Assembly: GCF_017744695.1 (NCBI RefSeq)
Contig: NZ_JAGIAS010000003.1
Coordinates: 744,001 to 808,000 of the forward strand
DNA length: 64,000 bases
Direction of reading: 5' to 3'
Source: Dyadobacter sp.
GTDB lineage: Bacteria > Bacteroidota > Bacteroidia > Cytophagales > Spirosomataceae
Made by a program: the position numbers and the translations under genes. Positions 34,927-44,691 of this stretch are shown one piece after another. Under the pieces are notes generated by a model. The model worked only from the letters and a program-made list of their open reading frames with translations, did no database searches and was not told the origin of the DNA. The first letter of the stretch is position 1, and each line of letters begins with the position of its first letter.

Positions 34927-36474
34927 ATGCAAAAAAGTTGGTTATCCATATTAGGACTGGTCTGCGGATTAACCATCAACGCCCAAGCCCAGCATTTGCC
35001 TGGCACGGCCATGAGCAATTTTGCCGGAACGAACGCATTGTATCATAATCCGGCTTTTGTGGCCGACAGTCGTTACAGCTTATATGTAAACCTCGTCGGC
35101 ACTCAGTTTTACACCGCCAACAACCACGTCAAATACGAGGCGCCCTACTCCTTCCTGAGCCTGATCACAGGAACCGTGCCCGCCAAATACTATAATGAAA
35201 GAGGCATGTTGCTGTTCCCCCGCTCCTACCTGGGCGAAAAATTGAATGGCAACAAGAAGTACATGAACGCCGGCGGCGATACACGCCTGCCATCGATCAT
35301 GTTCAATATGTTCAAGGGACGCGTCGGTGTCGGAATTTCATCACGGGCCCGTTATATCCTCAATACCACGCAGGTAACCGAGCCATTGGCCCGCCTCATC
35401 AGCAAAACCACGCAGCTCAAAGAGTTGCAGGAGCAGGTCTATGAACATCAGTCAGGTCAGTTGCATTTGAACGGCCTTGGCGAGATAGCCCTTACGCTGG
35501 GCGGTACGGTTTTCGATGATGAAACGGATTACCTCAAAGTAGGTTTCACGGTCAAAAGATTGATCGGCCTGTATAATGCCCATGCTATTATCGAAAATTC
35601 ATCGTACGATATTCAGCCCGATCCCGCCTGGGAAAACAAGCGGCAGTATATCAGCGTCAATGAAATCAACGTACGCTATGCGCTTACGCGCGACGAAGGT
35701 TTTCAGAACGTCAAGCCATCGCCTGCCTGGCTCCTTGGCGGCGCACCTCCGGGAAGCGGCTGGGGCTTCGACCTAGGGGCTGTTTACGAATACCGGCCCG
35801 ACGTTCACAAAGCTACTTATCGCGAAAGAGGCGAACGCAAACGCGACGCATCGAAAAACAAATACCTCTACCGGATAGCCGTTTCGCTGACGGATATCGG
35901 CCGCGTTCATTTCAAGAACCCGGCTTATATCCTGCAACAGGAAACCCACACGACAAACAAGGAATTCAGATACGACACATTCCAGAAGCTCAAAGGCTCC
36001 GAAGGCATTTTCAATGCGATCAACTCTTCGCTGGATGGTGGCCAGCCGATCGCGCCGAATTTCAAATCGGTATTGCCGATGGCATTCCAGGCTAGCGTGG
36101 ATTATAATGTAAAACCGAATGTGTATGTCAATGGCCTTTGGGTGCAGAACCTCATTCCACAGGGTGCATTTGGTATGAAAGCGGAGTCTTACATCGGCGT
36201 TACCCCCCGCTACGAGCACAAATGGTACGAAATATCGGTCCCTTTGTCGCTCATGAACCGCTACCGCTCTCCGGCAATCGGGCTTGCCGGTCGCATTGGG
36301 CCGCTTTGGATCGGCACCGACCACCTTACCGGGCTTCTGAACATCGGTAACCCGAGGTCGTTCAACTTGTATTTCGGTATTTCCGGCGGCCTTTTCCGCA
36401 AACCACCCGAATCCCAAAACCAATGCTGGCCGCCGCGGGATTCATGGATTCGCCGCATTTTTTCTAAACGATAA
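34927..36474 (+). CDS. DUF5723-family outer-membrane protein
   Basis: The 515-residue protein has a signal peptide (1-21, ending AQA/Q). The opening pattern [22 protein letters not shown] is typical of DUF5723, a Bacteroidota family predicted to be outer-membrane beta-barrels related to the FadL/PorV type. Repeated glycine-rich strands ([47 protein letters not shown]) run through the protein. The last ~25 residues are basic and do not end in an aromatic residue, which is unusual for a barrel end. Function unknown. Confidence 0.8.
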   Translation: MQKSWLSILGLVCGLTINAQAQHLPGTAMSNFAGTNALYHNPAFVADSRYSLYVNLVGTQFYTANNHVKYEAPYSFLSLITGTVPAKYYNERGMLLFPRSYLGEKLNGNKKYMNAGGDTRLPSIMFNMFKGRVGVGISSRARYILNTTQVTEPLARLISKTTQLKELQEQVYEHQSGQLHLNGLGEIALTLGGTVFDDETDYLKVGFTVKRLIGLYNAHAIIENSSYDIQPDPAWENKRQYISVNEINVRYALTRDEGFQNVKPSPAWLLGGAPPGSGWGFDLGAVYEYRPDVHKATYRERGERKRDASKNKYLYRIAVSLTDIGRVHFKNPAYILQQETHTTNKEFRYDTFQKLKGSEGIFNAINSSLDGGQPIAPNFKSVLPMAFQASVDYNVKPNVYVNGLWVQNLIPQGAFGMKAESYIGVTPRYEHKWYEISVPLSLMNRYRSPAIGLAGRIGPLWIGTDHLTGLLNIGNPRSFNLYFGISGGLFRKPPESQNQCWPPRDSWIRRIFSKR

Positions 36475-36539
36475 ATTCCGCTTCAACGTTATCAGGGGAT
36501 ATGGTACGATTTTCCCGACCATTCCTAAAAAACAAATCC

Positions 36540-36935
36540 ATGAGAGAAATACAAAAGACCAGGGAAGAATGGCAGCAGGAACTGACAGGCCAGCAATGCT
36601 TCGTTCTGTTCGACAAGGGTACCGAGCGGCCATTTTCACATCCTTATAATGACAATAAGGAAGAAGGCACCTACGTATGCGCAGCATGCGGGACACCGCT
36701 TTTCAGTTCCGAGGCCAAATATGATTCAGGTTCGGGCTGGCCGAGCTTCTTTATGCCCGTAGCCAAAGAAAATGTGGAAGAAATTGTGGATAAAAGTCAT
36801 GGCATGATCCGCACGGAAGTGGTTTGCAGAACCTGCGGCGGACACCTCGGGCACGTTTTCAACGACGGCCCCAAACCGACAGGACTTCGTTACTGCATGA
36901 ACGGAGCTGCATTGAAATTTCACAAAGCTGAATAG
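36540..36935 (+). CDS. msrB: Peptide-methionine (R)-S-oxide reductase MsrB
   Basis: The enzyme reduces methionine-R-sulfoxide in proteins. I start at [15 protein letters not shown] (36540), where homologs begin; an ATG at 36501 adds 13 residues. The 131-residue protein has [10 protein letters not shown], the zinc site CAAC and [41 protein letters not shown] with the catalytic cysteine, then MNGAALKF. No signal peptide is seen, so it is cytoplasmic. It is followed by a terminator that abuts the next promoter. Confidence 0.94.
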   Translation: MREIQKTREEWQQELTGQQCFVLFDKGTERPFSHPYNDNKEEGTYVCAACGTPLFSSEAKYDSGSGWPSFFMPVAKENVEEIVDKSHGMIRTEVVCRTCGGHLGHVFNDGPKPTGLRYCMNGAALKFHKAE

Positions 36936-36948
36936 AATAAATCTTAGA

Positions 36949-36982
36949 AAAAGCCGGATTGAATCATATCTATCCGGCTTTT
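36949..36982 (+). terminator. Terminator after msrB
   Basis: Arms AAAAGCCGGA (36949-36958) and TCCGGCTTTT (36973-36982) pair over 10 bp with a 14-nt loop. The promoter of the next gene begins 3 nt later. Confidence 0.7.
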
Positions 36983-36984
36983 CT

Positions 36985-36992
36985 TATCTTTG
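36985..36992 (+). promoter_or_regulatory. Promoter -7 box (TATCTTTG) for penicillin-binding protein 1A
   Basis: TATCTTTG is an exact match to TAnnTTTG and overlaps the TTG that opens the reading frame at 36990. A transcript from here cannot include that TTG, so the ATG at 37017 is the real start. Confidence 0.7.
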
Positions 36993-37016
36993 ACACATTA
37001 CGAACCAAAACGTTTG

Positions 37017-39569
37017 ATGGAAGTTATCCGATCGTTTTTTAACACAATCAGAACGTTGTTCCGGACATTCCGGTCGCGTCTCTCCACACTCATCAACAGG
37101 ATTGCTTATAAAATCACTTCGCTTGTAACCGGTAAACCCAAAGCCGACGAGCTTTTTCATTCCTACCGGCAAAATAAAGAGTCGGTGCGCAACTGGTGGG
37201 AAGCCCATGTGGATACCAGCTCTAAATATTACCGCCCGATCGTAACAGTCTGGAAGACGATCGTGTACGGTATCGTGGCATTTGCGCTCTACATTTTCTG
37301 TGTGGAAACCAACTTCCTCTGGCTAATGGGCAGTATGCCCAGCGTGGAAGATTTGCAAAACCCGAAAGTGGCGCAATCATCGGAAATCTACACGGCCGAC
37401 GGCGTCATGATCGGCAAGTTTTATACCGAAAACCGGACACCAGTTCCCTACAAACAAATTTCTCCAAACCTCGTCAAAGCATTGATCGCTACCGAGGACG
37501 CACGTTTCTACCGGCACTCGGGCATCGATTATAAAGCCATGGCCAGCGTGGCCTGGGGTATTGTTACCGGTGCTACGGATCGCGGGGGAGGTAGTACCAT
37601 TACGCAGCAGCTCGCCAAAAAGCTTTTCAAAACACGTAAGTCGGGGGCACGCGGGTTACTGGGCTATGTTCCCGGCCTCGGCACATTGATTTATAAAACC
37701 AAAGAATGGCTTACGGCCATTAAATTGGAAAGGAATTTTACCAAAGAAGAAATCCTGACCATGTATTTCAACACGGTCGATTACGGGAACAATACCTATG
37801 GAATTAACACCGCTGCCAAATCCTATTTCAGCAAATCTCCCGACAGCCTGAACGTACAGGAATCGGCGGTATTGGTAGGGCTTCAAAAAGCGACCACGAC
37901 CTACAACCCGATCCGCAACATGAAGCGCTCGCTCGAACGTCGCAATGTGGTGATCGACCAGATGCGCAAATACGGCTACCTGAGCGCTAAACAGGCCGAT
38001 TCAATCAGTGCGTTGCCGATTGAATTGAAAACCAAATTCGAAACACCTTACGACGGCAATGCCAATTATTTCAAGAATGCGGTAGTTGATTTTGTCAAAA
38101 AATGGGGGGACGAAAATGGTTATGACCTCTACACCGATGGCTTGAAAATCTACACTACCATCGACTCGCGCATGCAGGAAGACGCCGAAGAGGCCATGAC
38201 TCAGAAAATGAAGCAGCTACAACGCGTTTTCGAAGACCACTGGCGTAATCAGAACCCATGGCGAGACGAGGACGGCAACGAAATCACCGACTTCCTCCCG
38301 ACCGTTGTAAAACGTACCAGTAAGTACCGCGCATTGGCCGCTAAATTCCCGAACAATCCCGACAGTGTGACCTACTATCTCAACAAAAAGGACACAATGA
38401 CCGTCTACGATTGGAAAAACAGCGGGGAAATGAAAAAATACTGGAGCTCCATGGACTCGCTTGATTATTACAAGCGTATCCTCCGGGCCGGCATGATGGC
38501 GATGAACCCGCAAACCGGGCAGATCAAGGCCTGGGTGGGTGGTTTGGACTACAATTATTTCAAATATGACGCGGTGAAGCAGGGCAAAAGACAGCCCGGT
38601 TCTACCTTCAAGCCGTTTGTATACACGACCGCAATCGACGATTCTTCATTCAATATGAATCCCTGCGACGAGATCGTAGACAAGCCATTTGAGAAGACCT
38701 ACGAAGAAGACGGCGAAGAGAAGATATGGAAACCGCGGAACGCGACCGGAACTTACACCTACGCTCCTATGACGCTCCGCCGGGCATTGGCACAATCCAT
38801 TAACTCGGTTACGGCAGAACTTACCGACCAGGTGGGCGCGGCAAATGTGGTCCGCTATGCCAAGAAAATGGGGATTACCACGCCATTGAAAGCGGTTCCG
38901 TCCATCGGCTTGGGACCATTCGACGTGTCGCTTTATGATATGGTTGCGGCTTATGGTGTGTTCGCTAACAATGGGACCTATACCCAACCTATTCTCGTAA
39001 CCAAAATCGAGGATAGCAATGGCAAAGTAATCGAGGAGTTTCAGGCAGAGCACCGTCAGGCGATCCGTGAAGAATCGGCGTTCCTGATGCTTCAAATGCT
39101 GCGTGCAGGTGTGGAAGAAGGCGGTGGTACTTCGGGAAGCATCCGGTGGAGGTTCAATGTGACGCTGAACGGCAACGAGCTGGGCGGCAAAACCGGAACG
39201 ACATCCAACAACTCCGATGGCTGGTTTATGTGCGTCACGCGCGACCTCGTGGTGGGCGCCTGGGTAGGCGGCGACGACCGCAGCATTCACTTCCGGACCA
39301 CCAATCTCGGTGAGGGGGCCAAAACGGCTTTGCCACTCGTAGGGGCTTTCCTCGAAAAGGTCTATAAAGACAAATCCGTCGAACCGGGGCCATTCCCGAA
39401 GCCTAGCTTTAAAATATCCAAAACATACAACTGTCCTACGCAATGGGCACCGGCTGTGAGTGACTCGCTTGGAATAGAAGGCGACACTACGCCGGCCAAA
39501 CAGAACGAAGAAGATGAATTCCTGATCGGCCCCCCGCCGATTCCTTTGGATACTGCGAAGAGGAATTGA
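37017..39569 (+). CDS. mrcA: Penicillin-binding protein 1A (transglycosylase/transpeptidase)
   Basis: This 850-residue bifunctional enzyme builds peptidoglycan. A single membrane anchor (IVYGIVAFALYIFCVETNFL) lies near residues 80-100. The GT51 transglycosylase domain has EDARFYRHSGIDYKAM, GGGSTITQQLAKKLF and the RNFTKEEILTMYFN motif. The transpeptidase has SxxK RQPGSTFKPF, SxN within AQSINSVTAE and KTG GGKTGTTSNNSDGWF. It has a longer than usual N-terminal cytoplasmic part (about 75 residues). The start at 37017 is fixed by the promoter box. A 24-bp hairpin follows. Confidence 0.95.
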   Translation: MEVIRSFFNTIRTLFRTFRSRLSTLINRIAYKITSLVTGKPKADELFHSYRQNKESVRNWWEAHVDTSSKYYRPIVTVWKTIVYGIVAFALYIFCVETNFLWLMGSMPSVEDLQNPKVAQSSEIYTADGVMIGKFYTENRTPVPYKQISPNLVKALIATEDARFYRHSGIDYKAMASVAWGIVTGATDRGGGSTITQQLAKKLFKTRKSGARGLLGYVPGLGTLIYKTKEWLTAIKLERNFTKEEILTMYFNTVDYGNNTYGINTAAKSYFSKSPDSLNVQESAVLVGLQKATTTYNPIRNMKRSLERRNVVIDQMRKYGYLSAKQADSISALPIELKTKFETPYDGNANYFKNAVVDFVKKWGDENGYDLYTDGLKIYTTIDSRMQEDAEEAMTQKMKQLQRVFEDHWRNQNPWRDEDGNEITDFLPTVVKRTSKYRALAAKFPNNPDSVTYYLNKKDTMTVYDWKNSGEMKKYWSSMDSLDYYKRILRAGMMAMNPQTGQIKAWVGGLDYNYFKYDAVKQGKRQPGSTFKPFVYTTAIDDSSFNMNPCDEIVDKPFEKTYEEDGEEKIWKPRNATGTYTYAPMTLRRALAQSINSVTAELTDQVGAANVVRYAKKMGITTPLKAVPSIGLGPFDVSLYDMVAAYGVFANNGTYTQPILVTKIEDSNGKVIEEFQAEHRQAIREESAFLMLQMLRAGVEEGGGTSGSIRWRFNVTLNGNELGGKTGTTSNNSDGWFMCVTRDLVVGAWVGGDDRSIHFRTTNLGEGAKTALPLVGAFLEKVYKDKSVEPGPFPKPSFKISKTYNCPTQWAPAVSDSLGIEGDTTPAKQNEEDEFLIGPPPIPLDTAKRN

Positions 39570-39575
39570 ATTTAA

Positions 39576-39642
39576 GCTGTAAGCTTTAGGCTATAAGCTA
39601 TAAGCGCGTCAAGTTTACAGCTTATAGCCTAAAGCTTACAGC
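39576..39642. repeat. 24-bp perfect inverted repeat (hairpin) between convergent genes
   Basis: Arms 39576-39599 and 39619-39642 are exact complements around a 19-nt loop, built from TAAGCTTTAGGCTATAAGC-like words. It sits between the PBP1A stop and the ABC exporter stop, so it may act as a two-way terminator or be an extragenic palindromic element. No long T-run follows. Confidence 0.85.
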
Positions 39643-39650
39643 CTAAACAT

Positions 39651-41426
39651 CTACAAAGTCCCAATCTTATGCACCTCCTTGTACTGTATCCGGTATAAAT
39701 TCGCATAAGCGCCGTCTTTTTCGAGCAGTTGCTCATGGTTACCTTCCTCTATGATCCTCCCTTTGTCGACCACAATGATCTTGTCGGCCTCCTGGATGGT
39801 CGATAACCGGTGAGCGATCACAATGGCTGTTCGCCCGTGCATTAAGTTTTCGATCGCGTGCTGAATCAATTCTTCCGTTTCACTATCAACGGATGACGTG
39901 GCCTCATCGAGCACGATGATCTTCGGCTCGTGCACCATCGCGCGTACGAACGAAATGAGTTGTCGCTGCCCTACCGAAAGCGTCGCGCCGCGTTCCATCA
40001 CATTATAGGTATAGCCACCCGGCAAGCGCTCGATAAAATCATGCACTCCCACGAGCTTCGCAGCTTCGACTATTTTTTCATGCGTAATGCTTTCGTCGCC
40101 AAGCCGGATGTTGTTTTCAATAGTATCCGAAAAAAGGAATACGTCCTGCAACACCACCCCGATATGTTTGCGCAATGCATTCAGCTCATAATCATGCACC
40201 TCAACGTCATCGACGTAGATATTCCCTTTGTTAATATCATAAAAACGGGTCAGCAGGTTAATTATCGAGGACTTCCCTGCACCAGTGGCGCCCACAAAGG
40301 CAATGGTCTCTCCCTCTTTTACTTTAAAATTAATATCCCTTAAAACGTACTCCTCCTCATTGTAAGCAAACCAAACGTTTTTGAACTCCACATTACCCTT
40401 AATGGATTCGGGCGCAAATGTGCCTTCATTGGAAGTATATTCGTCGCTATCGAGCAGTTTTAGAATGCGGTCGGTACTGACGATCCCCATTTGCAGCGTG
40501 TTGAAACGGTCGGCGAGTTGACGGATCGGGCGGAAGAAGAGGTTGATAAACATCACAAATGCCGTAACCGTACCAAATGTGATCTCGGCATCCAGTATCT
40601 GTTTCGAACCGTACCAGACGACCAGACCGGTACCCGCCGCGGCAATTACATCCGCAACCGGATAATACACCGAGTAATAAAGGATAGACCGGATGTTCGC
40701 ATTGCGGTGCACCTTGTTGATCTCCCTGAACTTCTTATATTCAATATCCTCGCTACTGAAAATCTGCACGATTCCCATTCCCGTAATGTGCTCCTGCACG
40801 AATGCATTGAGATTGGAAACGGCGGCACGCACCTCGTTGAACGAGTCTTTGATCTTTTCCTTGAAAACATAAGTACAGAAAAGCATCAGCGGGATCATCG
40901 AAAGGCTGATAACCGAAAGCTTCCAGTCGGTGTAGAACATCACGGCGATGATCAATACCAGTTGCAGAATATCCCCCGCAATGGCAGCCATACCGTCGCT
41001 GAATACATTGGAAAGGGTTTCCACGTCGGAAATGGTCCGGGTTACGAGTCGGCCGATGGGGGTGTTATCAAAAAATTTAAGCCTTAAACCGATGATCTTC
41101 TGATACAGCTGCACCCGGATATCGCGGATAATGTACTGTCCCAGCCAGCCCGACATATACGTATTCCAGAATTGCGCCAACCCCTGGAACAACGTCACCA
41201 CCAACATCACGATCAGCATTACCGTCAGCTGCGAATAATCCCCGTTCGCGATCGGTGTGTCGATGGTGTACCTGATCAGCAGGGGCGTCAACGGTGCCAG
41301 TACTGCATTGAGCAAAATAATGGCAATAAGCAGATAAAACTGCTTCTGATAAGGTCGAACGAATGTGTATAGACGCCTTAGGGTGGGAAGATCGAATATC
41401 TGGCCGCTTTTGGTTTCCTGGTTCAC
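39651..41426 (-). CDS. ABC exporter (fused permease/ATPase, MsbA-like)
   Basis: The 591-residue half-transporter has six predicted membrane helices in residues ~25-320 and an ATPase domain with Walker A GATGAGKSS (about 385-393). The signature TLSVGQRQ (a variant of LSGGQ), Walker B IIVLDEATSSVDSETE and switch histidine IAHRLSTI follow. Such homodimers or heterodimers export lipids, peptides or drugs. It begins at a GTG (41426), the first start after the promoter box at 41472-41479. No partner subunit or substrate gene is adjacent. Confidence 0.9.
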   Translation of the reverse strand: MNQETKSGQIFDLPTLRRLYTFVRPYQKQFYLLIAIILLNAVLAPLTPLLIRYTIDTPIANGDYSQLTVMLIVMLVVTLFQGLAQFWNTYMSGWLGQYIIRDIRVQLYQKIIGLRLKFFDNTPIGRLVTRTISDVETLSNVFSDGMAAIAGDILQLVLIIAVMFYTDWKLSVISLSMIPLMLFCTYVFKEKIKDSFNEVRAAVSNLNAFVQEHITGMGIVQIFSSEDIEYKKFREINKVHRNANIRSILYYSVYYPVADVIAAAGTGLVVWYGSKQILDAEITFGTVTAFVMFINLFFRPIRQLADRFNTLQMGIVSTDRILKLLDSDEYTSNEGTFAPESIKGNVEFKNVWFAYNEEEYVLRDINFKVKEGETIAFVGATGAGKSSIINLLTRFYDINKGNIYVDDVEVHDYELNALRKHIGVVLQDVFLFSDTIENNIRLGDESITHEKIVEAAKLVGVHDFIERLPGGYTYNVMERGATLSVGQRQLISFVRAMVHEPKIIVLDEATSSVDSETEELIQHAIENLMHGRTAIVIAHRLSTIQEADKIIVVDKGRIIEEGNHEQLLEKDGAYANLYRIQYKEVHKIGTL

Positions 41427-41471
41427 CGGGTAGCTATTAGGTAATACAGTGGTTGTCTTGGATCAACAAAG

Positions 41472-41479
41472 CAAAGGTA
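41472..41479 (-). promoter_or_regulatory. Promoter -7 box (TACCTTTG) for the ABC exporter
   Basis: The minus strand reads TACCTTTG, an exact TAnnTTTG match, 45 nt before the GTG start at 41426. Confidence 0.55.
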
Positions 41480-41573
41480 GAAAATGTCACAAAGGGGATA
41501 AAAAATCTACCAATCGACGCATATCTTTTTCAAATACACTACATTAACGTTTTAAAGCCTCGAACTAGTCAAA

Positions 41574-42128
41574 ATGGAGCTGTTTCTAAGTTTATGCCTG
41601 GGAATTGGTCTGAGCGCGAGCTGCGGATTCAGGATATTCCTGCCCATGCTGGTCGCCAATATCGCCGCCATGAACGGCTGGATCACGCCGGGAGAACAGT
41701 TCGGGTGGTTAAGCACCTGGACCGCCTTCTTCGCGTTGGGCACGGCCACCTTACTGGAAATCGCCGGATACTACATTCCATTTGTGGACAACCTGCTCGA
41801 CACCGTTGCGACACCGGCAGCCGTGGTCGCCGGCACGTTACTAACCACCTCATTTATCGAAATCGACAGCCCGATGTTACATTGGGGATTAGGACTGATC
41901 CTCGGCGGCGGCACAGCCGGGCTGGTGCAGGCGGGTACGGGTATTTTGCGACTTCTTTCGTCCAAAACAACGGCTGGTCTCGGTAATCCGGTGGTTTCTA
42001 CGGCCGAGAATGTCGCGTCATTCGGCTTGTCGGGCCTGGCGGTATTTCTGCCGGTCATCGCATTGGCACTGGTAGTTCTGCTGGCCGCGTGGCTTTTGAA
42101 ACGGTTAATGAATTTGAAAAAGTCTTGA
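41574..42128 (+). CDS. DUF4126 membrane protein
   Basis: The 184-residue protein has about four to five hydrophobic helices with glycine-rich stretches (LSLCLGIGLSASCGFRIFLP, VVAGTLLTTSF, GLGLILGGGTAGLVQAGTG, VFLPVIALALVVLLAAWLL). This pattern and the FRIFLPMLV start match DUF4126, a bacterial family of unknown function. It ends 3 nt before the AraC gene, suggesting co-transcription by position only. Confidence 0.8.
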   Translation: MELFLSLCLGIGLSASCGFRIFLPMLVANIAAMNGWITPGEQFGWLSTWTAFFALGTATLLEIAGYYIPFVDNLLDTVATPAAVVAGTLLTTSFIEIDSPMLHWGLGLILGGGTAGLVQAGTGILRLLSSKTTAGLGNPVVSTAENVASFGLSGLAVFLPVIALALVVLLAAWLLKRLMNLKKS

Positions 42129-42131
42129 TGC

Positions 42132-43055
42132 ATGGTTTTCGTGTCTGATGCAATCCCAGTCCATTCGCTTCCCAAAACGCCCAGCCAGGTACCCGCATTA
42201 AAGATTTTCAGATTTAAAAATAGTACTGACGTTCCGCAGGAAGGGCCGGTATCGCTACCCATTACCCCGCTCCCGACCGACGCCCCGCACCGGCATACGT
42301 ACTACGAGATCCTTTTCATCGAAGAAGGTCAGGGTTTTCACGAAATCGACTTTCATTCTTATAACATCCAGGGAGCCGGTCTCCATTTCCTGACACCGGG
42401 ACAGGTGCATTTACTTACGTTTTCGAGCTCTTTCCAGGGGTATATCGTCGCGTTTTCGGAGGATTTTTACACGTTCTATAACCCGATGAACCCGTCGCTC
42501 TCGCAGTTGCCGTTCTTTCAGCCAGCGCGCAGGCAGCCTATTATCACGCTGTCGGACGGCGACAAGCATTATTTTCACAACATCCTCGAAAACATGGTCA
42601 CCGATCATTTGAGCGCGGAGACCGACCAGGCGCTGATCGGCAGGTATTTAGGACTGTTATTACAAAAATGTGCTTTCCTGACCCAGCACAATGCGCAGCC
42701 GGCTGAGTCGCCTGCCCTTTCCGTTCCCGAACTCGCAGGTCGCTTTCAGGAACTGGTGGAAAAGAATTTCAGGCAAATGCATGAAGTCCAGCAATATGCC
42801 AGCCAGCTATCGGTCACACCTGATTACCTGAGTAAAATCATCAAAAAACACCTCGGCATTTCCTGCCAGGAATACATTCTTGACAAGCTGCTGCTCGAAG
42901 CCAAACGGCTACTGGTATTCTCCAATCTAAGCAGTAAGGAAATTGCCTATCACATCCACATGGACGACCCGTCCTATTTCAGCCGCATCTTCAAAAAGAA
43001 AACCGGTCTCACCCCGAACGAGTATCGCGAGCATGTTCGGAAAAGTACCATTTAA
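42132..43055 (+). CDS. AraC-family transcriptional regulator
   Basis: This 307-residue protein has an N-terminal cupin-like sensor (HRHTYYEILFIEEGQGFHEID, LHFLTPGQVHLL, about 55-110) and a C-terminal double HTH. The latter reads YASQLSVTPDYLSKIIKKHLGISCQEYI and KEIAYHIHMDDPSYFSRIFKKKTGLTPNEYR. AraC regulators often respond to sugars. It lies just upstream of the GH88 and oxidoreductase genes on the same strand, so it is the natural candidate regulator of that cluster. Confidence 0.92.
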   Translation: MVFVSDAIPVHSLPKTPSQVPALKIFRFKNSTDVPQEGPVSLPITPLPTDAPHRHTYYEILFIEEGQGFHEIDFHSYNIQGAGLHFLTPGQVHLLTFSSSFQGYIVAFSEDFYTFYNPMNPSLSQLPFFQPARRQPIITLSDGDKHYFHNILENMVTDHLSAETDQALIGRYLGLLLQKCAFLTQHNAQPAESPALSVPELAGRFQELVEKNFRQMHEVQQYASQLSVTPDYLSKIIKKHLGISCQEYILDKLLLEAKRLLVFSNLSSKEIAYHIHMDDPSYFSRIFKKKTGLTPNEYREHVRKSTI

Positions 43056-43093
43056 TAGCAAATTTGTACCTTGCTATCGCTTTTTGCTGCAAA

Positions 43094-43101
43094 TATCTTT
43101 G
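43094..43101 (+). promoter_or_regulatory. Promoter -7 box (TATCTTTG) for the GH88 gene
   Basis: TATCTTTG matches TAnnTTTG exactly, 46 nt before the ATG at 43148 in the gap after the AraC gene. Confidence 0.6.
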
Positions 43102-43147
43102 TATTATCCAAAATTAAAATGGCTAAATAATACTATCGATATCAGTT

Positions 43148-44530
43148 ATGCAGATAAAAAACGAACTGACCACTGCTTCACTCCAATCCAAACTCGACCG
43201 TTTCTGGGAGGTTTCCGGCGAAAAAATCAAACTCATCAATAAGGAGTACGACAATTCAAAAGGAACCCCGGTTTTCACCGTGAATGGCAAATACACCCTC
43301 CGCGGCTGGACGGAATGGACGCAGGGATTCCAGTATGGCGCGGAAGTATTGCAATTTGATGCTACCCGCAACGAAAGCTACCTCGCCAGCGCGCGCAAGA
43401 ACACCCTAGATTTCATGGCCTCGCACGTAGGACATTTCGGTGTCCACGACCATGGTTTCAACAATGTAAGCACGTACGGCAACTTGCTGCGCCTGATGAA
43501 TGAAGGTGTAATTGCGGAAAACGAATGGGAACGCAACTTCTATGAGATCGCGCTGAAAGTATCCGGAGCGGTACAGGCGCGCCGCTGGACGAGCATTAAA
43601 AATGGCCAGGGTTTCATCCATTCATTCAACGGGCCGCACTCGTTGTTTGTCGATACGATCCGCTCGGTGCGCGCATTGATGGTCTCGCACCTGCTCGGAC
43701 ACAGCTACATGGGGGAAAATGACCTGAAAACCAGCCTGCTCGAACGCGGGACGCTACATTCCATCGCTACGGCCAACTACTCGGTTTACTACGGCGAGGG
43801 CCGCGATAGCTACGACCTCTGGGGCCGTACCGCGCACGAAAGCGTGTTCAATACCAATGACGGCAACTACCGCTGCCCTAACTCGCAGCAGGGCTTCTCG
43901 GGCTTCACCACCTGGACGCGCGGCCTCGCGTGGGCGATGGTAGGTTTTGCCGAACAGCTCGAATCGCTTGCCAGCTTCTCCGACGCAGAACTGGCACCGC
44001 TGGGCGGCCGCGCCGAAATCGAGCGCATTTACCTCAAAGCAGCACAAGCTACCTGCGATTTTTACATTGACAATACAGCATCCGACGGCATTCCATACTG
44101 GGATACAGGCGCTCCACAAATTCATAAACTGGGCGATTACACTTCCAGAACTTCCGATCCTTACAACGAATTCGAACCGATCGACAGCTCGGCCGCAGCC
44201 ATTGGCGCACAAGGGCTGCTCCGTTTGGGCAAATATCTGAACGACAAAGGCCAGAACGAAGCCGGAAACCGCTACTGGCAAGCCGGGCTCACAGCCGTGG
44301 ATTCACTTTTTGCCGAGCCTTATCTCTCAACTGATCCTACCCATCAGGGATTGATACTGCACTCCATTTACCACCGTCCGAACGGCTGGGATAATGTACC
44401 TGCCGGGCAAAAAATTCCAAATGGCGAGTCGAGCATGTGGGGCGATTACCACGCAAGGGAAGTAGCGCTTTACCTGCACCGGATCAACAAGGGGCTGCCT
44501 TATTACTCGTACCTCGGCGCAGTGAAATAA
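43148..44530 (+). CDS. Glycoside hydrolase family 88 (unsaturated uronyl hydrolase)
   Basis: GH88 enzymes remove 4,5-unsaturated uronic acid from oligosaccharides left by polysaccharide lyases. The 460-residue protein keeps the (alpha/alpha)6 core signatures: VHDHGFNNVSTYGNLLRL with D101, FVDTIRSV with D169 (catalytic aspartate candidates), TTWTRGLAWAMVGFAE and DSSAAAIGAQGLLRLGKYL. No signal peptide is present, so it works in the cytoplasm after import. It is the first gene of a probable catabolic cluster running to the MFS transporter. No polysaccharide lyase is in the window. Confidence 0.88.
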   Translation: MQIKNELTTASLQSKLDRFWEVSGEKIKLINKEYDNSKGTPVFTVNGKYTLRGWTEWTQGFQYGAEVLQFDATRNESYLASARKNTLDFMASHVGHFGVHDHGFNNVSTYGNLLRLMNEGVIAENEWERNFYEIALKVSGAVQARRWTSIKNGQGFIHSFNGPHSLFVDTIRSVRALMVSHLLGHSYMGENDLKTSLLERGTLHSIATANYSVYYGEGRDSYDLWGRTAHESVFNTNDGNYRCPNSQQGFSGFTTWTRGLAWAMVGFAEQLESLASFSDAELAPLGGRAEIERIYLKAAQATCDFYIDNTASDGIPYWDTGAPQIHKLGDYTSRTSDPYNEFEPIDSSAAAIGAQGLLRLGKYLNDKGQNEAGNRYWQAGLTAVDSLFAEPYLSTDPTHQGLILHSIYHRPNGWDNVPAGQKIPNGESSMWGDYHAREVALYLHRINKGLPYYSYLGAVK

Positions 44531-44579
44531 CATTATTGTCTGCCTTCGACCGCCCGGGGCGCCGCGCAGAAGAATTAAC

Positions 44580-44651
44580 GTTACTGTCAGCCTGAGCGAA
44601 GTCGAAGGCTCTTGTGCAAACGCCTTCGACTCCGCTCAGGCTGAAAGTAAC
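44580..44651. repeat. 30-bp inverted repeat (extragenic palindrome)
   Basis: Arms 44580-44609 and 44622-44651 are complements with two mismatches around a 12-nt loop; the core is GCCTGAGCGAAGTCGAAGGC. Part of the arm (GCCTTCGAC) recurs about 75 nt upstream. It lies between the GH88 and isomerase genes. Similar words appear widely in Bacteroidota genomes to my knowledge, so it is probably a repeat family rather than a gene part. Confidence 0.85.
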
Positions 44652-44691
44652 AAAGCACAATTACCTAAAACCAATAAGTAACCACAATAAA

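Noticed and set aside
41453..41986. 177-codon open frame across the DUF4126 start
   Set aside because: Arg/His-rich shadow in the wrong frame; DUF4126 has clear membrane helices in its own frame.
44614..44691. GTG-initiated N-terminal extension of the TIM-barrel gene
   Set aside because: The GTG lies in the loop of an inverted repeat and the added residues are repeat-derived; homologs begin at MENITL-like sequence.
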